Origin: Betaproteobacteria bacterium
GTDB lineage: Bacteria > Pseudomonadota > Gammaproteobacteria > Burkholderiales > SG8-41
Length of the DNA: 32,202 bases
NCBI GenBank assembly: GCA_947467315.1
Contig: CANIID010000018.1
Coordinates: 1 to 32,202, forward strand
Reading direction: 5' to 3'
Shown piece by piece: positions 23,394 to 31,071 of this stretch. Position numbers and translations under genes: made by a program. The stretch's first letter is position 1; each line of letters begins with the position of its first letter. The notes beneath the pieces are model-generated. The model was not told the origin of the DNA. It did not search any database and was given only the letters and a program-made list of their open reading frames with translations.

Positions 23394-25061
23394 TTAGTGC
23401 GCTCCGCCCGTTTTGACATCAGTACGCGACACCGTCGGCGCGGGCATACGTTCAATCATCACGTTCACGCACGCCGGCAATTTGGATTTCACCGCGCGCT
23501 CCAGTGCCCACGGCAAATCAGCAGCACTGGTCACCCGCTCACCGTGGCCACCCAATGCCGTCACTACTTTTTCGTAGGCGGCGCCGGGCAACAACTCGCA
23601 ACCCACCGCACGCGCTTTTCCATAGGTACGCAGTTGAATCTGATACTCCGCATTCCAGCACGAGTCATTCCCCACCACTGCAACAAACGGCAAGGCGTGC
23701 CGAACCGCCGTATCAAACTCGGCCATGTGAAAACCAAACGTGCCGTCGCCCAACACCGCTACCACGGTAGCATTGGGGCGCGCGACACGCGCAGCCATCG
23801 CAAACGGAATCGCGCTGCCTATCGAACCCGCCGGACCATTGATGATGCGCGTGGACGCGCTCATGCACGCCTGCGCCCATTGGCCGAATTCACCACCATC
23901 GATCACCAGGATGGGATCGTCTGCGTCATGCAGAATTTTCTGCACCGCGCGACCGATTTCCAATGCGTGTAATGTGCCGGGCGAAATCGCAGCCTGGGTT
24001 TTCCAGGCCGTCGGCCGGTAGGCAATCGCATCAGTAACAGAGGCAAAATAACCATTTGTTTTTATTGATTTATTTTCACCGCCGGCCATAAGATCGCGCA
24101 TCGCTGCGGGCGCATCCGCAACAGCGTTCAGCGTCACACGCTCCGGTTTGAGTGTCGCTATCGACCGTCTCAGCACGGCGATGTCCGTATCGATGACGAT
24201 GAATCGGCATTGCGCATTCACTGCGGGCGGCTGCGCAAAACGCAAAGTGTAATCCGGTTGCTTACCGATCAACACAATCAAGTCGGCTTCCGGCAGCACA
24301 TCGCCAAACGCGCCCAGACACGGATCGGCAATGCCGCGCGGGCTTTCCATGCATAACACGGCAGCGCCGGTGGCTTGACTCAATTGATCGAGCAACACTT
24401 GACCGCGCATGCTTGCAAGCTGCGGCCCACAAATTATCAGCGGACGTTTCGCATGGGCAAGGGCATCCAGCACCGCTTGTGCAGCGTGTAGCGTAAGCCC
24501 CTGTGAAGGCGCATAAAAATCATCGGGTTTCGGCACGCAAACATCCGCAGGTTCAACCGTCTGCTCCAGCACATCAAACGGCAAACTCAAATGCACCGGC
24601 CCCGGTCGTCCGCTGCGTGCGATGCGCATGGCGCGCGCGATGTCGTCGCCCAACGTGGCGGCGCTGCGCGCAGTGAACGATGCTTTGGTGACGGGAGCAG
24701 CCATATCCGCCTGCGCCATTTCCTGAAATGCACCGCGCCCGAGTTGATTCAGCGGCGCGTGGCCCGAGAGCATCACCAGTGGCGATTCAGCGGCCAGTGC
24801 GGTATACAGCGCACCAATACCATTGGCGTGACCCGGCCCACCGGTGAGTAACGCTACGCCAGGTTCGCCCGTGAGCCGCCCCCACGCGTCGGCCATGTGC
24901 ACCGCAGCGCCTTCGTGACGCACATGGGTTATATTGATACCCGCATCAATCGCCGCATCGTACAGCGGCATGATTTGATTGCCGGAGAGGGAAAACAACT
25001 GCCGCGCGCTGGCTACCGCCAGTGCGCGCGCCAGAATGTCTGCGCCTCTTAAAGTGGGCAT
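23394..25061 (-). CDS. Thiamine-diphosphate-dependent enzyme (acetolactate synthase-like)
   Basis: This 555-residue protein has the three-domain layout of the ALS/pyruvate decarboxylase family. The N-terminal pyrimidine-binding domain has the catalytic Glu50 in HVRHEGAAVHMADAWGR, then GGPGHANGIGALYTA. A middle domain follows (about 190-325). The C-terminal diphosphate-binding domain has GDGTFGFHMAEF (438-449) and VVGNDS (Asn465). It would decarboxylate or ligate a 2-oxo acid; given the neighbouring SuyA/SuyB-like and Ldh_2 genes, a sulfopyruvate- or pyruvate-like substrate is possible but unproven. The linker at residues about 328-341 is encoded by AT-rich element f, inserted in frame. No clear ribosome site precedes the ATG. 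Confidence 0.88.
   Translation of the reverse strand: MPTLRGADILARALAVASARQLFSLSGNQIMPLYDAAIDAGINITHVRHEGAAVHMADAWGRLTGEPGVALLTGGPGHANGIGALYTALAAESPLVMLSGHAPLNQLGRGAFQEMAQADMAAPVTKASFTARSAATLGDDIARAMRIARSGRPGPVHLSLPFDVLEQTVEPADVCVPKPDDFYAPSQGLTLHAAQAVLDALAHAKRPLIICGPQLASMRGQVLLDQLSQATGAAVLCMESPRGIADPCLGAFGDVLPEADLIVLIGKQPDYTLRFAQPPAVNAQCRFIVIDTDIAVLRRSIATLKPERVTLNAVADAPAAMRDLMAGGENKSIKTNGYFASVTDAIAYRPTAWKTQAAISPGTLHALEIGRAVQKILHDADDPILVIDGGEFGQWAQACMSASTRIINGPAGSIGSAIPFAMAARVARPNATVVAVLGDGTFGFHMAEFDTAVRHALPFVAVVGNDSCWNAEYQIQLRTYGKARAVGCELLPGAAYEKVVTALGGHGERVTSAADLPWALERAVKSKLPACVNVMIERMPAPTVSRTDVKTGGAH
24044..24078 (-). repeat. AT-rich dispersed element, copy f, in frame inside a gene
   Basis: The core TAAAAACAAATGGTTA is at 24064-24049 on the minus strand. 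It is read in frame as part of GENKSIKTNGYF in the interdomain linker of the thiamine-diphosphate enzyme. Confidence 0.65.
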
Positions 25062-25093
25062 GCTATGGGGTGGCGGGACGCAGAAAATCGGTC

Positions 25094-25119
25094 CCCTCGC
25101 CCCGCCTGCGGGGCGAGGG
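25094..25119. repeat. GC-rich hairpin between suyB-like and TPP genes
   Basis: Perfect 11-base arms (CCCTCGCCCCG and complement) surround CCTG in the 64-base gap. It lacks a convincing T-run on the minus strand, so it is more likely a transcript-stability or attenuation hairpin than a strong terminator. Confidence 0.6.
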
Positions 25120-25125
25120 CGCTTT

Positions 25126-26295
25126 CTATGCTGACTCGTACAAACGCGTCATCACAAACTCGTTGTGACCCAGCGCTTCAGCCGCCGTCAAACGGCCATT
25201 GCACGTGCGCAACATGACTTCGATCAACTCGTCACCGGTTTGATCGAGATTTTTCTCCCGTTGCAGCAAGCCGGAGCAATCGTGATCGACGTGTTCAGAC
25301 ATGGTACGCACGGTACGCGGATTGGCGCACAGCTTGATCACGGGGATGATCGGATTGCCGATCACGTTGCCTTGGCCGGTGGGGAACAAATGCACCACGT
25401 AGCCCGAGGCCGCGCACAGCGTCACCATTTCGGCGGCAGCGGATGAGGAATCCATAAACCACAGGCCCGGCTTGGTCGGCATCTCGGCTTTGTCGAGCAC
25501 GCCCACCACCTTGCACTTGTGGCCGATTTTCTGGATGTTGCCCAGCGCTTTTTCTTCGATGGTGGTCAGGCCGCCGGCGATGTTGCCCTTGGTAGGCTGC
25601 GAGTCGGAAAGATCGCTCGTTTTGTGACGCTCGATCACGGCCTGATAACGGTCGAACATTTTCATGAATGCCGCGCGCACTTCGGGCGTGGCGCAACGGT
25701 CGGCAACGATGTGTTCGCCGCCGGTGATCTCGGTGGTTTCACCAAAGCACATGGTGACGCCCAGCGGATCGAGTTTGTCGAAGGCGTTGCCCACAGTGGG
25801 GTTCGCGCCGCAGCCGGAGGTGGTGTCGGATTCGCCGCACTTGGTGGATACCCACAGATCGCTGATCGGGCATTCGACGCGGCGGATTTCAGACGCCCAC
25901 TGCACGTATTCCTTCGCCACTTTGGACGCGCGCATAATCGTGTCGTGGTCACCGTGCAGCTCAATGCCGAAGCCGGTTACCGGCTTGCCGGTTTTGGCGA
26001 TGGCCTGAACAATCCGATTAGTCCACTCTTCTTCAATGCCGATCACCACCACGGCGGCAACGTTCGGGTTGCAGCCCGCGCCGATCAGCGTGGCAAAATG
26101 CAGGTCGAGGTCGGCGCCGAACTGCAGACGGCCATACGGGTGGCCCACCACTGTGGTGCCTTTGATATTGTGCGCGACGGCTTCGCAGGCGGCATTCGAT
26201 AGATCATCGAGCGGCAGAATGATGACGTGGTTGCGTACGCCGACACGACCGTTCTCGCGGCGATAACCCATGAATGTGGTTTTGCTTGAAATCAT
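25126..26295 (-). CDS. suyB: UxaA-family hydrolase, probable (2R)-sulfolactate sulfo-lyase subunit beta
   Basis: This 389-residue protein belongs to the altronate/galactarate dehydratase (UxaA) C-terminal family. It begins with [21 protein letters not shown] and contains [14 protein letters not shown] (148-161), [38 protein letters not shown] and [18 protein letters not shown]. As I recall the SuyB sequences, these strings and the length of about 390 match SuyB, which with SuyA eliminates sulfite from (2R)-sulfolactate to give pyruvate. Sugar-acid dehydratases are longer and carry the SAF domain fused. Here the SAF partner is a separate gene immediately upstream (26362-26643), as in suyAB. 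GAGGT lies about nine bases before the ATG. A related hydroxy acid as substrate cannot be excluded. Confidence 0.82.
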   Translation of the reverse strand: MISSKTTFMGYRRENGRVGVRNHVIILPLDDLSNAACEAVAHNIKGTTVVGHPYGRLQFGADLDLHFATLIGAGCNPNVAAVVVIGIEEEWTNRIVQAIAKTGKPVTGFGIELHGDHDTIMRASKVAKEYVQWASEIRRVECPISDLWVSTKCGESDTTSGCGANPTVGNAFDKLDPLGVTMCFGETTEITGGEHIVADRCATPEVRAAFMKMFDRYQAVIERHKTSDLSDSQPTKGNIAGGLTTIEEKALGNIQKIGHKCKVVGVLDKAEMPTKPGLWFMDSSSAAAEMVTLCAASGYVVHLFPTGQGNVIGNPIIPVIKLCANPRTVRTMSEHVDHDCSGLLQREKNLDQTGDELIEVMLRTCNGRLTAAEALGHNEFVMTRLYESA

Positions 26296-26361
26296 TTCTT
26301 ATACCTCGTGAATAAATCAAGGGAACACTTTAAGCGAAGCAGAACGAACAACCCGCCACTG

Positions 26362-26643
26362 CTACCAACGTTTAGTCTTTACGTTGTGGACATGCGTGTG
26401 TTCGCCGACTTTGATATCAGCGACGGCTTTGCCGATGTCGAAGCCGTACTTCCACACGGTGTCTCCGGACTTCAGCGGCTTGGTGGCGACCTTGTGCCCG
26501 ATGGGAATATCCGTCAGCGCCTTCACCGTGACGGTGGAGTCGTCCTCCATCAGCCAGCCGACGAGTTCCTGCCCGGCTTTGATGCCTTCAACCACGGCGA
26601 CCCCTACGGTATCTTTTTTGTCGTGCATCAGAAAATGAATCAT
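26362..26643 (-). CDS. suyA: SAF-domain protein, probable (2R)-sulfolactate sulfo-lyase subunit alpha
   Basis: This 93-residue protein is a free-standing SAF domain as found at the N-terminus of altronate dehydratase. Features are IHFLMHDKKDTVGVAVV at the start, IPIGHKVATKPLKSGDTVWKYG (46-67), and the terminal GEHTHVHNVKTKRW (80-93). SuyA is of this size and pairs with a 390-residue SuyB, as here. CAGGAG lies six bases before the ATG. It is the first gene after the rplS terminator, so its own promoter must lie between 26644 and about 26690; I could not pick convincing -35 and -10 boxes there. It is 66 bases upstream of suyB. Confidence 0.8.
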   Translation of the reverse strand: MIHFLMHDKKDTVGVAVVEGIKAGQELVGWLMEDDSTVTVKALTDIPIGHKVATKPLKSGDTVWKYGFDIGKAVADIKVGEHTHVHNVKTKRW

Positions 26644-26691
26644 GTTCGCTCCTGAACTATCTTGAAATTCTTCGACAGGTGGATATTATCC

Positions 26692-26716
26692 AAAAAAAGG
26701 CGGCCTAAGCCGCCTT
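26692..26716 (-). terminator. Rho-independent terminator after rplS
   Basis: On the minus strand GGCGGC, a four-base loop and GCCGCC form a GC stem (26699-26714), followed directly by a run of seven T (complement of 26692-26698). It ends the rpsP-rimM-trmD-rplS transcript and isolates it from the suyAB-like operon. Confidence 0.92.
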
Positions 26717-26757
26717 CCGTAAAAATCATCCGAGTGCTACTACGACGACGATTTCGA

Positions 26758-27198
26758 CTACTTCGCGGCTTCGGCGGCCACTTCCGCCGGCGCGGCAGTC
26801 TGAACCTCGGGCAGCATTTCCGGCACGGCTGCGGCGCTACCGCGCACTGCCAGTTTTTCCTTGATGCGCGCGGCTTTACCCGTGAGGTTCCGCAGGTAAT
26901 ACAGCTTGGAGCGGCTCACATCACCGCGGCGCTTGACTTCGATGCTGGCGATCAGCGGGGAGTAGGTCTGAAAGGTTCGCTCAACGCCCTCGCCCGAGGA
27001 AATCTTGCGCACGATGAAGTTGGAGTTCAAGCCGCGATTGCGCTTGGCGATTACCACGCCCTCATAGGCCTGTACGCGTTTGCGCTCGCCTTCGACCACT
27101 TTCACACTGACCACCACGGTGTCACCCGCGGAAAAGTCCGGGACGTTTTTGCCCAGACGCGCGATTTCTTCGTTTTCGAGCTCTTGAATCAAATTCAT
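26758..27198 (-). CDS. rplS: Large ribosomal subunit protein bL19
   Basis: This 146-residue protein matches L19: [18 protein letters not shown] at the start, [35 protein letters not shown], then [24 protein letters not shown] and [30 protein letters not shown]19 sits at the 30S-50S interface. The C-terminal tail after RIKEKL is Ala/Pro/Glu-rich and longer than in E. coli (about 115 residues), as in several betaproteobacteria. A good ribosome site (AAGGAGCAGG) precedes the ATG. It is last in the conserved rpsP-rimM-trmD-rplS operon. Confidence 0.98.
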   Translation of the reverse strand: MNLIQELENEEIARLGKNVPDFSAGDTVVVSVKVVEGERKRVQAYEGVVIAKRNRGLNSNFIVRKISSGEGVERTFQTYSPLIASIEVKRRGDVSRSKLYYLRNLTGKAARIKEKLAVRGSAAAVPEMLPEVQTAAPAEVAAEAAK

Positions 27199-27244
27199 TT
27201 TCCTGCTCCTTGTCCTTGTGCTGCTGCTTCCACCAAGTTTTCAA

Positions 27245-28003
27245 TCAATTTTCAATCATATACTCATCGAGGAGCTTACGCTCTTCCGTGCTCACTCCGC
27301 GCGCCGCCAGTAAATCCGGCCGGCGTTGTTGCGTTCTGCCCAATGCCTGCTTCAAGCGCCAACGGGCGATGTCCGCATGATTACCCGACATCAACACCGG
27401 CGGCACCGCCATGCCTTCATACACTTCAGGTCTCGTGTAGTGCGGGCAATCGAGCAACCCGTTCACAAACGAATCCTGCTGCGCCGACTCCGCATCGCCC
27501 AGCACGCCGGGCAACTGCCGAATCACACTATCCATCAACACCATCGCTGCCAACTCACCGCCTGACAGCACGTAATCTCCAATCGAGATTTCGTCGCCGC
27601 CATCCGCGATCTGGCGCGCGATCACGCGTTCATCCACGCCTTCATAACGCCCTGCCAGCAACACTATGCCCTGCTCCGCCGCCAGCGACATCACGATCTC
27701 GTGCGTCAACCGGCGTCCCTGTGGCGACAGGTAAACCATCTTCGGCTTGCGCACGCCGGCGCTGATCTGCCGTTGCCGCGCCGCGTACACCGCCCGGTCC
27801 AGCGGCTCGGCCATCATCACCATGCCGGGACCACCGCCATATGGCCGGTCATCCACCGTGCGATGCGCGTTGTTGGAAAAATCACGCGGATTCCACGGCA
27901 AAAACTGGTACAGCCGCCGTTCGTTTGCCCGTCCGGTAACGCCTGCTTCGGTCACCGCATCGAACATTTTCGGGAACAGCGTTACTACATCAAATTGCAG
28001 CAT
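27245..28003 (-). CDS. trmD: tRNA (guanine-37-N1)-methyltransferase
   Basis: This 252-residue SPOUT methyltransferase starts [15 protein letters not shown] and has [45 protein letters not shown] and [18 protein letters not shown], which form the trefoil-knot SAM site. [23 protein letters not shown] is the substrate region. It methylates G37 of tRNAs reading CNN codons and prevents frameshifting. Length is normal. It sits 46 bases before rplS and 37 after rimM in the standard order. Confidence 0.98.
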   Translation of the reverse strand: MLQFDVVTLFPKMFDAVTEAGVTGRANERRLYQFLPWNPRDFSNNAHRTVDDRPYGGGPGMVMMAEPLDRAVYAARQRQISAGVRKPKMVYLSPQGRRLTHEIVMSLAAEQGIVLLAGRYEGVDERVIARQIADGGDEISIGDYVLSGGELAAMVLMDSVIRQLPGVLGDAESAQQDSFVNGLLDCPHYTRPEVYEGMAVPPVLMSGNHADIARWRLKQALGRTQQRRPDLLAARGVSTEERKLLDEYMIEN

Positions 28004-28040
28004 ACTCAGTTAAGTCCGATCAGGGCCAGTAATCCGCGCC

Positions 28041-28556
28041 CTAGTAGTCAGCACCCCACTCCACTTCGATCAAACTCGCTGCAATATCCACACGCTTGAC
28101 CACTTTGGCAATGAATGGAATTAATCTTTCCCGTTCTTTGCTGCCATCAATCGCACTTTGTTGCACTACCTGCACTACCATTACATCATTAGCGCCGGTT
28201 TCCATCATCGAGGTTACGACGCCGAAATCCAGCCCTTCTGTATTCTTAACCCTGAGCCCCATCAAATCGGACCAGTAATACTCGCCCAATGCCGCAGGCG
28301 GAAACGCGTCTCGAGGAATCGCTACTTGCTGGCCCTTTAACCCCGCCGCCACGTCGCGATCATTGCATCCTGCCAGCTTCGCCACCACATCGGCGCCCTG
28401 CGCCTGCGATTGCTCTATCTCAACTTCACGCCAACCGCCATCACCGACGCCACCCAACCACCACCTCGGGTAGTTCGTCAGATTGCTGACAGCCCTGGTA
28501 TAGGTCTGAACTCTGATCCAACCCTTAATCCCGAACGGAGCGCTGATGCGCCCCAT
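28041..28556 (-). CDS. rimM: Ribosome maturation factor RimM
   Basis: This roughly 171-residue protein has the RimM N-terminal domain (MGRISAPFGIKGWIRVQTYT, then YPRWWLGG) and the PRC-barrel (LGEYYWSDLMGLRVKNTEG, then GANDVMVV and LIPFI). It helps assemble the head of the 30S subunit. The start is uncertain: ATG 28556 gives the typical family length, but GTG 28562 and further upstream codons are open, and the frame stays open back to 28820 over rpsP. The C-terminal VVKRVDIAASLIEVEWGADY is typical. Neighbours are rpsP and trmD. Confidence 0.95.
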   Translation of the reverse strand: MGRISAPFGIKGWIRVQTYTRAVSNLTNYPRWWLGGVGDGGWREVEIEQSQAQGADVVAKLAGCNDRDVAAGLKGQQVAIPRDAFPPAALGEYYWSDLMGLRVKNTEGLDFGVVTSMMETGANDVMVVQVVQQSAIDGSKERERLIPFIAKVVKRVDIAASLIEVEWGADY

Positions 28557-28599
28557 TTCCACCAGATTCTCGGGCGTTACCTTAGCTGCTACCTGAGTC

Positions 28600-28887
28600 T
28601 CAGGCGGCTGCGGGCGTTGCAGCGGCTTCACCAGCAGCGGGATTGACCTTGGCAAACTGCTTGACGAGGCGTTGCACGGTGTTGGACGGTTGCGCCCCCA
28701 CCGATTGCCAGTGCGCCAGGCGCGTGCGGTCGAGCCGGAATGTTTCGTGGCCAGCGGGCGCCTTGGGATCGTAAAATCCGATACGCTCGATAAACCGGCC
28801 ATCGCGTGCGCGACGCGCATCCGCCACTACCAGATTGAAAAAAGGACGCTTTTTGGCGCCGCCTCGCGCTAAACGAATCACTACCAT
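28600..28887 (-). CDS. rpsP: Small ribosomal subunit protein bS16
   Basis: This 95-residue protein matches S16: [23 protein letters not shown], then [35 protein letters not shown] and an Ala/Pro-rich tail. It is needed for 30S assembly. AAGGATAGG precedes the ATG. It heads the operon; the ffh gene often found upstream in other bacteria is replaced here by a divergent nitroreductase. Confidence 0.98.
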   Translation of the reverse strand: MVVIRLARGGAKKRPFFNLVVADARRARDGRFIERIGFYDPKAPAGHETFRLDRTRLAHWQSVGAQPSNTVQRLVKQFAKVNPAAGEAAATPAAA

Positions 28888-28985
28888 GGGAACCTATCCT
28901 TAGACTTAGAAAATTCGCCGCCGCTAAATATTGAACATTATTTGAACAACGTAGAAGTTCGGCGGGGAAAATCAGAAAGGCCGTG

Positions 28986-29015
28986 ATTTTACGACACTTT
29001 TTGCCCTTGACGCAA
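28986..29015 (-). promoter_or_regulatory. Candidate sigma-70 promoter for rpsP operon
   Basis: On the minus strand TTGCGT (29015-29010) and TAAAAT (28991-28986) are separated by 18 bases, about 100 bases before the rpsP ATG. The match is reasonable but not exact, and the long leader could carry autoregulation. No second candidate of similar quality was seen in 28888-29123. Confidence 0.45.
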
Positions 29016-29074
29016 GGAATAACCCCGCTGAAGCCCCGTACGGAACGCCCGCATCACGATTGCCGCAACAATGA

Positions 29075-29112
29075 CTTAACCAATTGTTTTTATTGATAAA
29101 TTTTTACATTAC
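29075..29112 (-). repeat. AT-rich dispersed element, copy g
   Basis: The core TAAAAACAATTGGTTA is at 29092-29077 on the minus strand, in the gap between divergent rpsP and the nitroreductase, directly before the leader of the latter. Confidence 0.65.
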
Positions 29113-29123
29113 GCCACGAGAAA

Positions 29124-29981
29124 ATGAGCATGAGTCACGATATCGTCACGGATGCGCAACGCATCGCCAAAGCCACCCACACCCGCTTCGGCGAGGCTAT
29201 CCAAGCCCCAGCCGGCCAGCCGGGCGCCGACGAACTGCGGCGTAGGGTAGAGCACAGCTCACACCGCAAATGGACCGGGCAAGCGGTTGACCCGGCGTTG
29301 CTCAAGCTGCTGTTCGCCTGTGCGCTGTCCGCGCCCTCCAAATCCGATTTGCAACAGGCCGACATCATCCACGTCGCCGACCGCACCAAAATCAAGGCCA
29401 TCGCCGATTTTATTCCCGACATGGCGTGGATTAACAACGCGCCGGTGTTCCTGGTGTTCTGCGGCAACAACCGGCGCATTCGCCAGATCGGCGAATGGCG
29501 CGGCAAACCGTTCGTCAATGAACACCTCGATCATTTCATGAACGCCGCTGTAGATGCCGGCATTGTGCTCGCGAGTTTTATCCACGCCGCCGAAGCGGCG
29601 GGCCTGGGCACGGTACCGATCAGCGCGGTGCGCAACCAGCCGCGCGAGACCAGTGACATTCTGGAATTACCCGATGCGGTGTTCCCGGTCGCGGGACTGT
29701 GCGTCGGCTACCCGCTGGAACGCGGCCATGTCACCGCGCGTCTGCCGCTCGACGTCACGGTACACACCGACCGCTTTAACGAAACCGGGCTAAAAGAAAA
29801 AATCGACGCCTACGATCAGCGCCGCCACGCATTGTTTCCGCTACGCAAACAACGCCACGCCAACCTGTATCCCGACGTTGAATTCAACGGCTGGTCGGAA
29901 GACAAAGCGCGGCATTACTCGGTGCCGGAGCGCTCGGATTTTGGTGCGTTTATCCGCGAGAAGAAATTCAGTTTGAAGTAG
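29124..29981 (+). CDS. Nitroreductase-family flavoprotein
   Basis: This 285-residue FMN-binding protein has the nitroreductase fold: SSHRKWTGQAVDPALLKLLFACALSAPSKSDLQ at about 47-79 (FMN phosphate region), INNAPVFLVFCG, DAGIVLASFIHAAEAAGLGTVPISAVRN (about 148-175) and FPVAGLCVGYP. Such enzymes reduce nitro groups, quinones or related compounds with NAD(P)H. The C-terminal part (about 215-285) is longer than in minimal nitroreductases. The ribosome site is weak and ATG 29130 is an alternative start. It is divergent from rpsP and convergent with the next gene. Confidence 0.87.
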   Translation: MSMSHDIVTDAQRIAKATHTRFGEAIQAPAGQPGADELRRRVEHSSHRKWTGQAVDPALLKLLFACALSAPSKSDLQQADIIHVADRTKIKAIADFIPDMAWINNAPVFLVFCGNNRRIRQIGEWRGKPFVNEHLDHFMNAAVDAGIVLASFIHAAEAAGLGTVPISAVRNQPRETSDILELPDAVFPVAGLCVGYPLERGHVTARLPLDVTVHTDRFNETGLKEKIDAYDQRRHALFPLRKQRHANLYPDVEFNGWSEDKARHYSVPERSDFGAFIREKKFSLK

Positions 29982-30009
29982 CGTTGTTAACAAATCCCGT
30001 GGCGCGCGC

Positions 30010-31056
30010 TCAGCCCATCGATTTCATAATAAATTCAATGTTCGAGCGATCCGGCTTCATTTCGCCGCGCTCGATGCGACGGCATAGTTCGACTATGGCA
30101 TCGTTGGCTGGCGTGGCAATATTTTTTTCACGGCCCTTGCGCGCGATATGGCCGTTGAGAAATTCGGCTTCCGTTCGGCGGCCCTTGAGAAAATCCTGAA
30201 ACACCACGCCGCGCGCGGTGCGCGAGCCTTTTTTGCCCATGTGGCCGAGAATAGTAAACAGCAGCTTGTCGATGATTTTTTCTTCGGGGCCCATGAATTC
30301 TTCCGGGCTCAAGCCAAAAATCGCATCAAGCTGGTAACCGTGCGCCGCGCCCACGCGCATGGTTTCACTCGCAAGCTTCGCGCACAGATTGACCACCTCG
30401 GGAATCTCCACCGCCTGCCACGACTGCAAGGCCATCGCGCCGAACGGCGCGAGGATCATCGAGCTGTTCACCAGCTTGGTCCACTTCGCGCCTTCGATGT
30501 TGTCGGTGATGGTGATCGTGCCGGAATGCTTCATCAGCTTTTCCAGTTCGGTCAGGCGCGGCGTCACGCCGCCGTCGAGTTCGCCAAGGCCAAACCAGGT
30601 GTGCGCCGGATCGGTGTTGCGCTGCACATGGCCCGGCGTAAACACCTCCGCCGACAGTTCCAGCACGCAGCCCATCACGCGCGGTTTGCCGATGATGTCG
30701 ATAATGTCGGCGTTGTTCATGCCGTTTTGCGCGCCCACGATCATGCCGTCTTCCTTCAGATACGGCTTGATGAATTCGGTCAGCCAGCGCGTATCATGCG
30801 ACTTCGCCGCCAGCAGCACGATGTCGAACTGGCGCTTCAACGATGACAACTCACACAGGTGATACGCCTCGACCTTCGTGTGCAATTCCGAATCCGGCAT
30901 CTTCACGTGCAGGCCGTTGGCCTTCATCGCCTCGACGTGCGCGGGCCATTGATCCACCAGCGACACGTTATAACCCGCCGGTGCTGCGTGAGATAAATCC
31001 GCGCCGATGCTGCTGCCGATGGCGCCCGTGCTCAATACGGCGATTTGCTTGTCCAT
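30010..31056 (-). CDS. Ketopantoate reductase (ApbA/PanE) family protein, divergent copy
   Basis: This 348-residue protein is a paralogue of 1790-2815, sharing DQWPAHVEAMKANGL, HLCELSS, EFIKPYLK and VLELSAEVFTPGHVQRNT. The Rossmann motif is altered: IAVLSTGAIGSS has Ser9 where the first Gly is expected. The KLxxN motif reads KLVNS, so Lys194 is kept but the expected Asn is Ser198. True ketopantoate reductase activity is therefore doubtful. It follows the MmgE/PrpD gene by 15 bases on the same strand and is probably co-transcribed, suggesting a catabolic role. AGGG precedes the ATG. Confidence 0.85.
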   Translation of the reverse strand: MDKQIAVLSTGAIGSSIGADLSHAAPAGYNVSLVDQWPAHVEAMKANGLHVKMPDSELHTKVEAYHLCELSSLKRQFDIVLLAAKSHDTRWLTEFIKPYLKEDGMIVGAQNGMNNADIIDIIGKPRVMGCVLELSAEVFTPGHVQRNTDPAHTWFGLGELDGGVTPRLTELEKLMKHSGTITITDNIEGAKWTKLVNSSMILAPFGAMALQSWQAVEIPEVVNLCAKLASETMRVGAAHGYQLDAIFGLSPEEFMGPEEKIIDKLLFTILGHMGKKGSRTARGVVFQDFLKGRRTEAEFLNGHIARKGREKNIATPANDAIVELCRRIERGEMKPDRSNIEFIMKSMG

Positions 31057-31071
31057 GCTATTCCCTCTGAA

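Noticed and set aside
29075-29112. AT-rich element as an ordinary sigma-70 promoter
   Set aside because: TTGTTT and TACATT would be about 15 bases apart here, but other copies lie inside genes or at stops and do not preserve promoter boxes.
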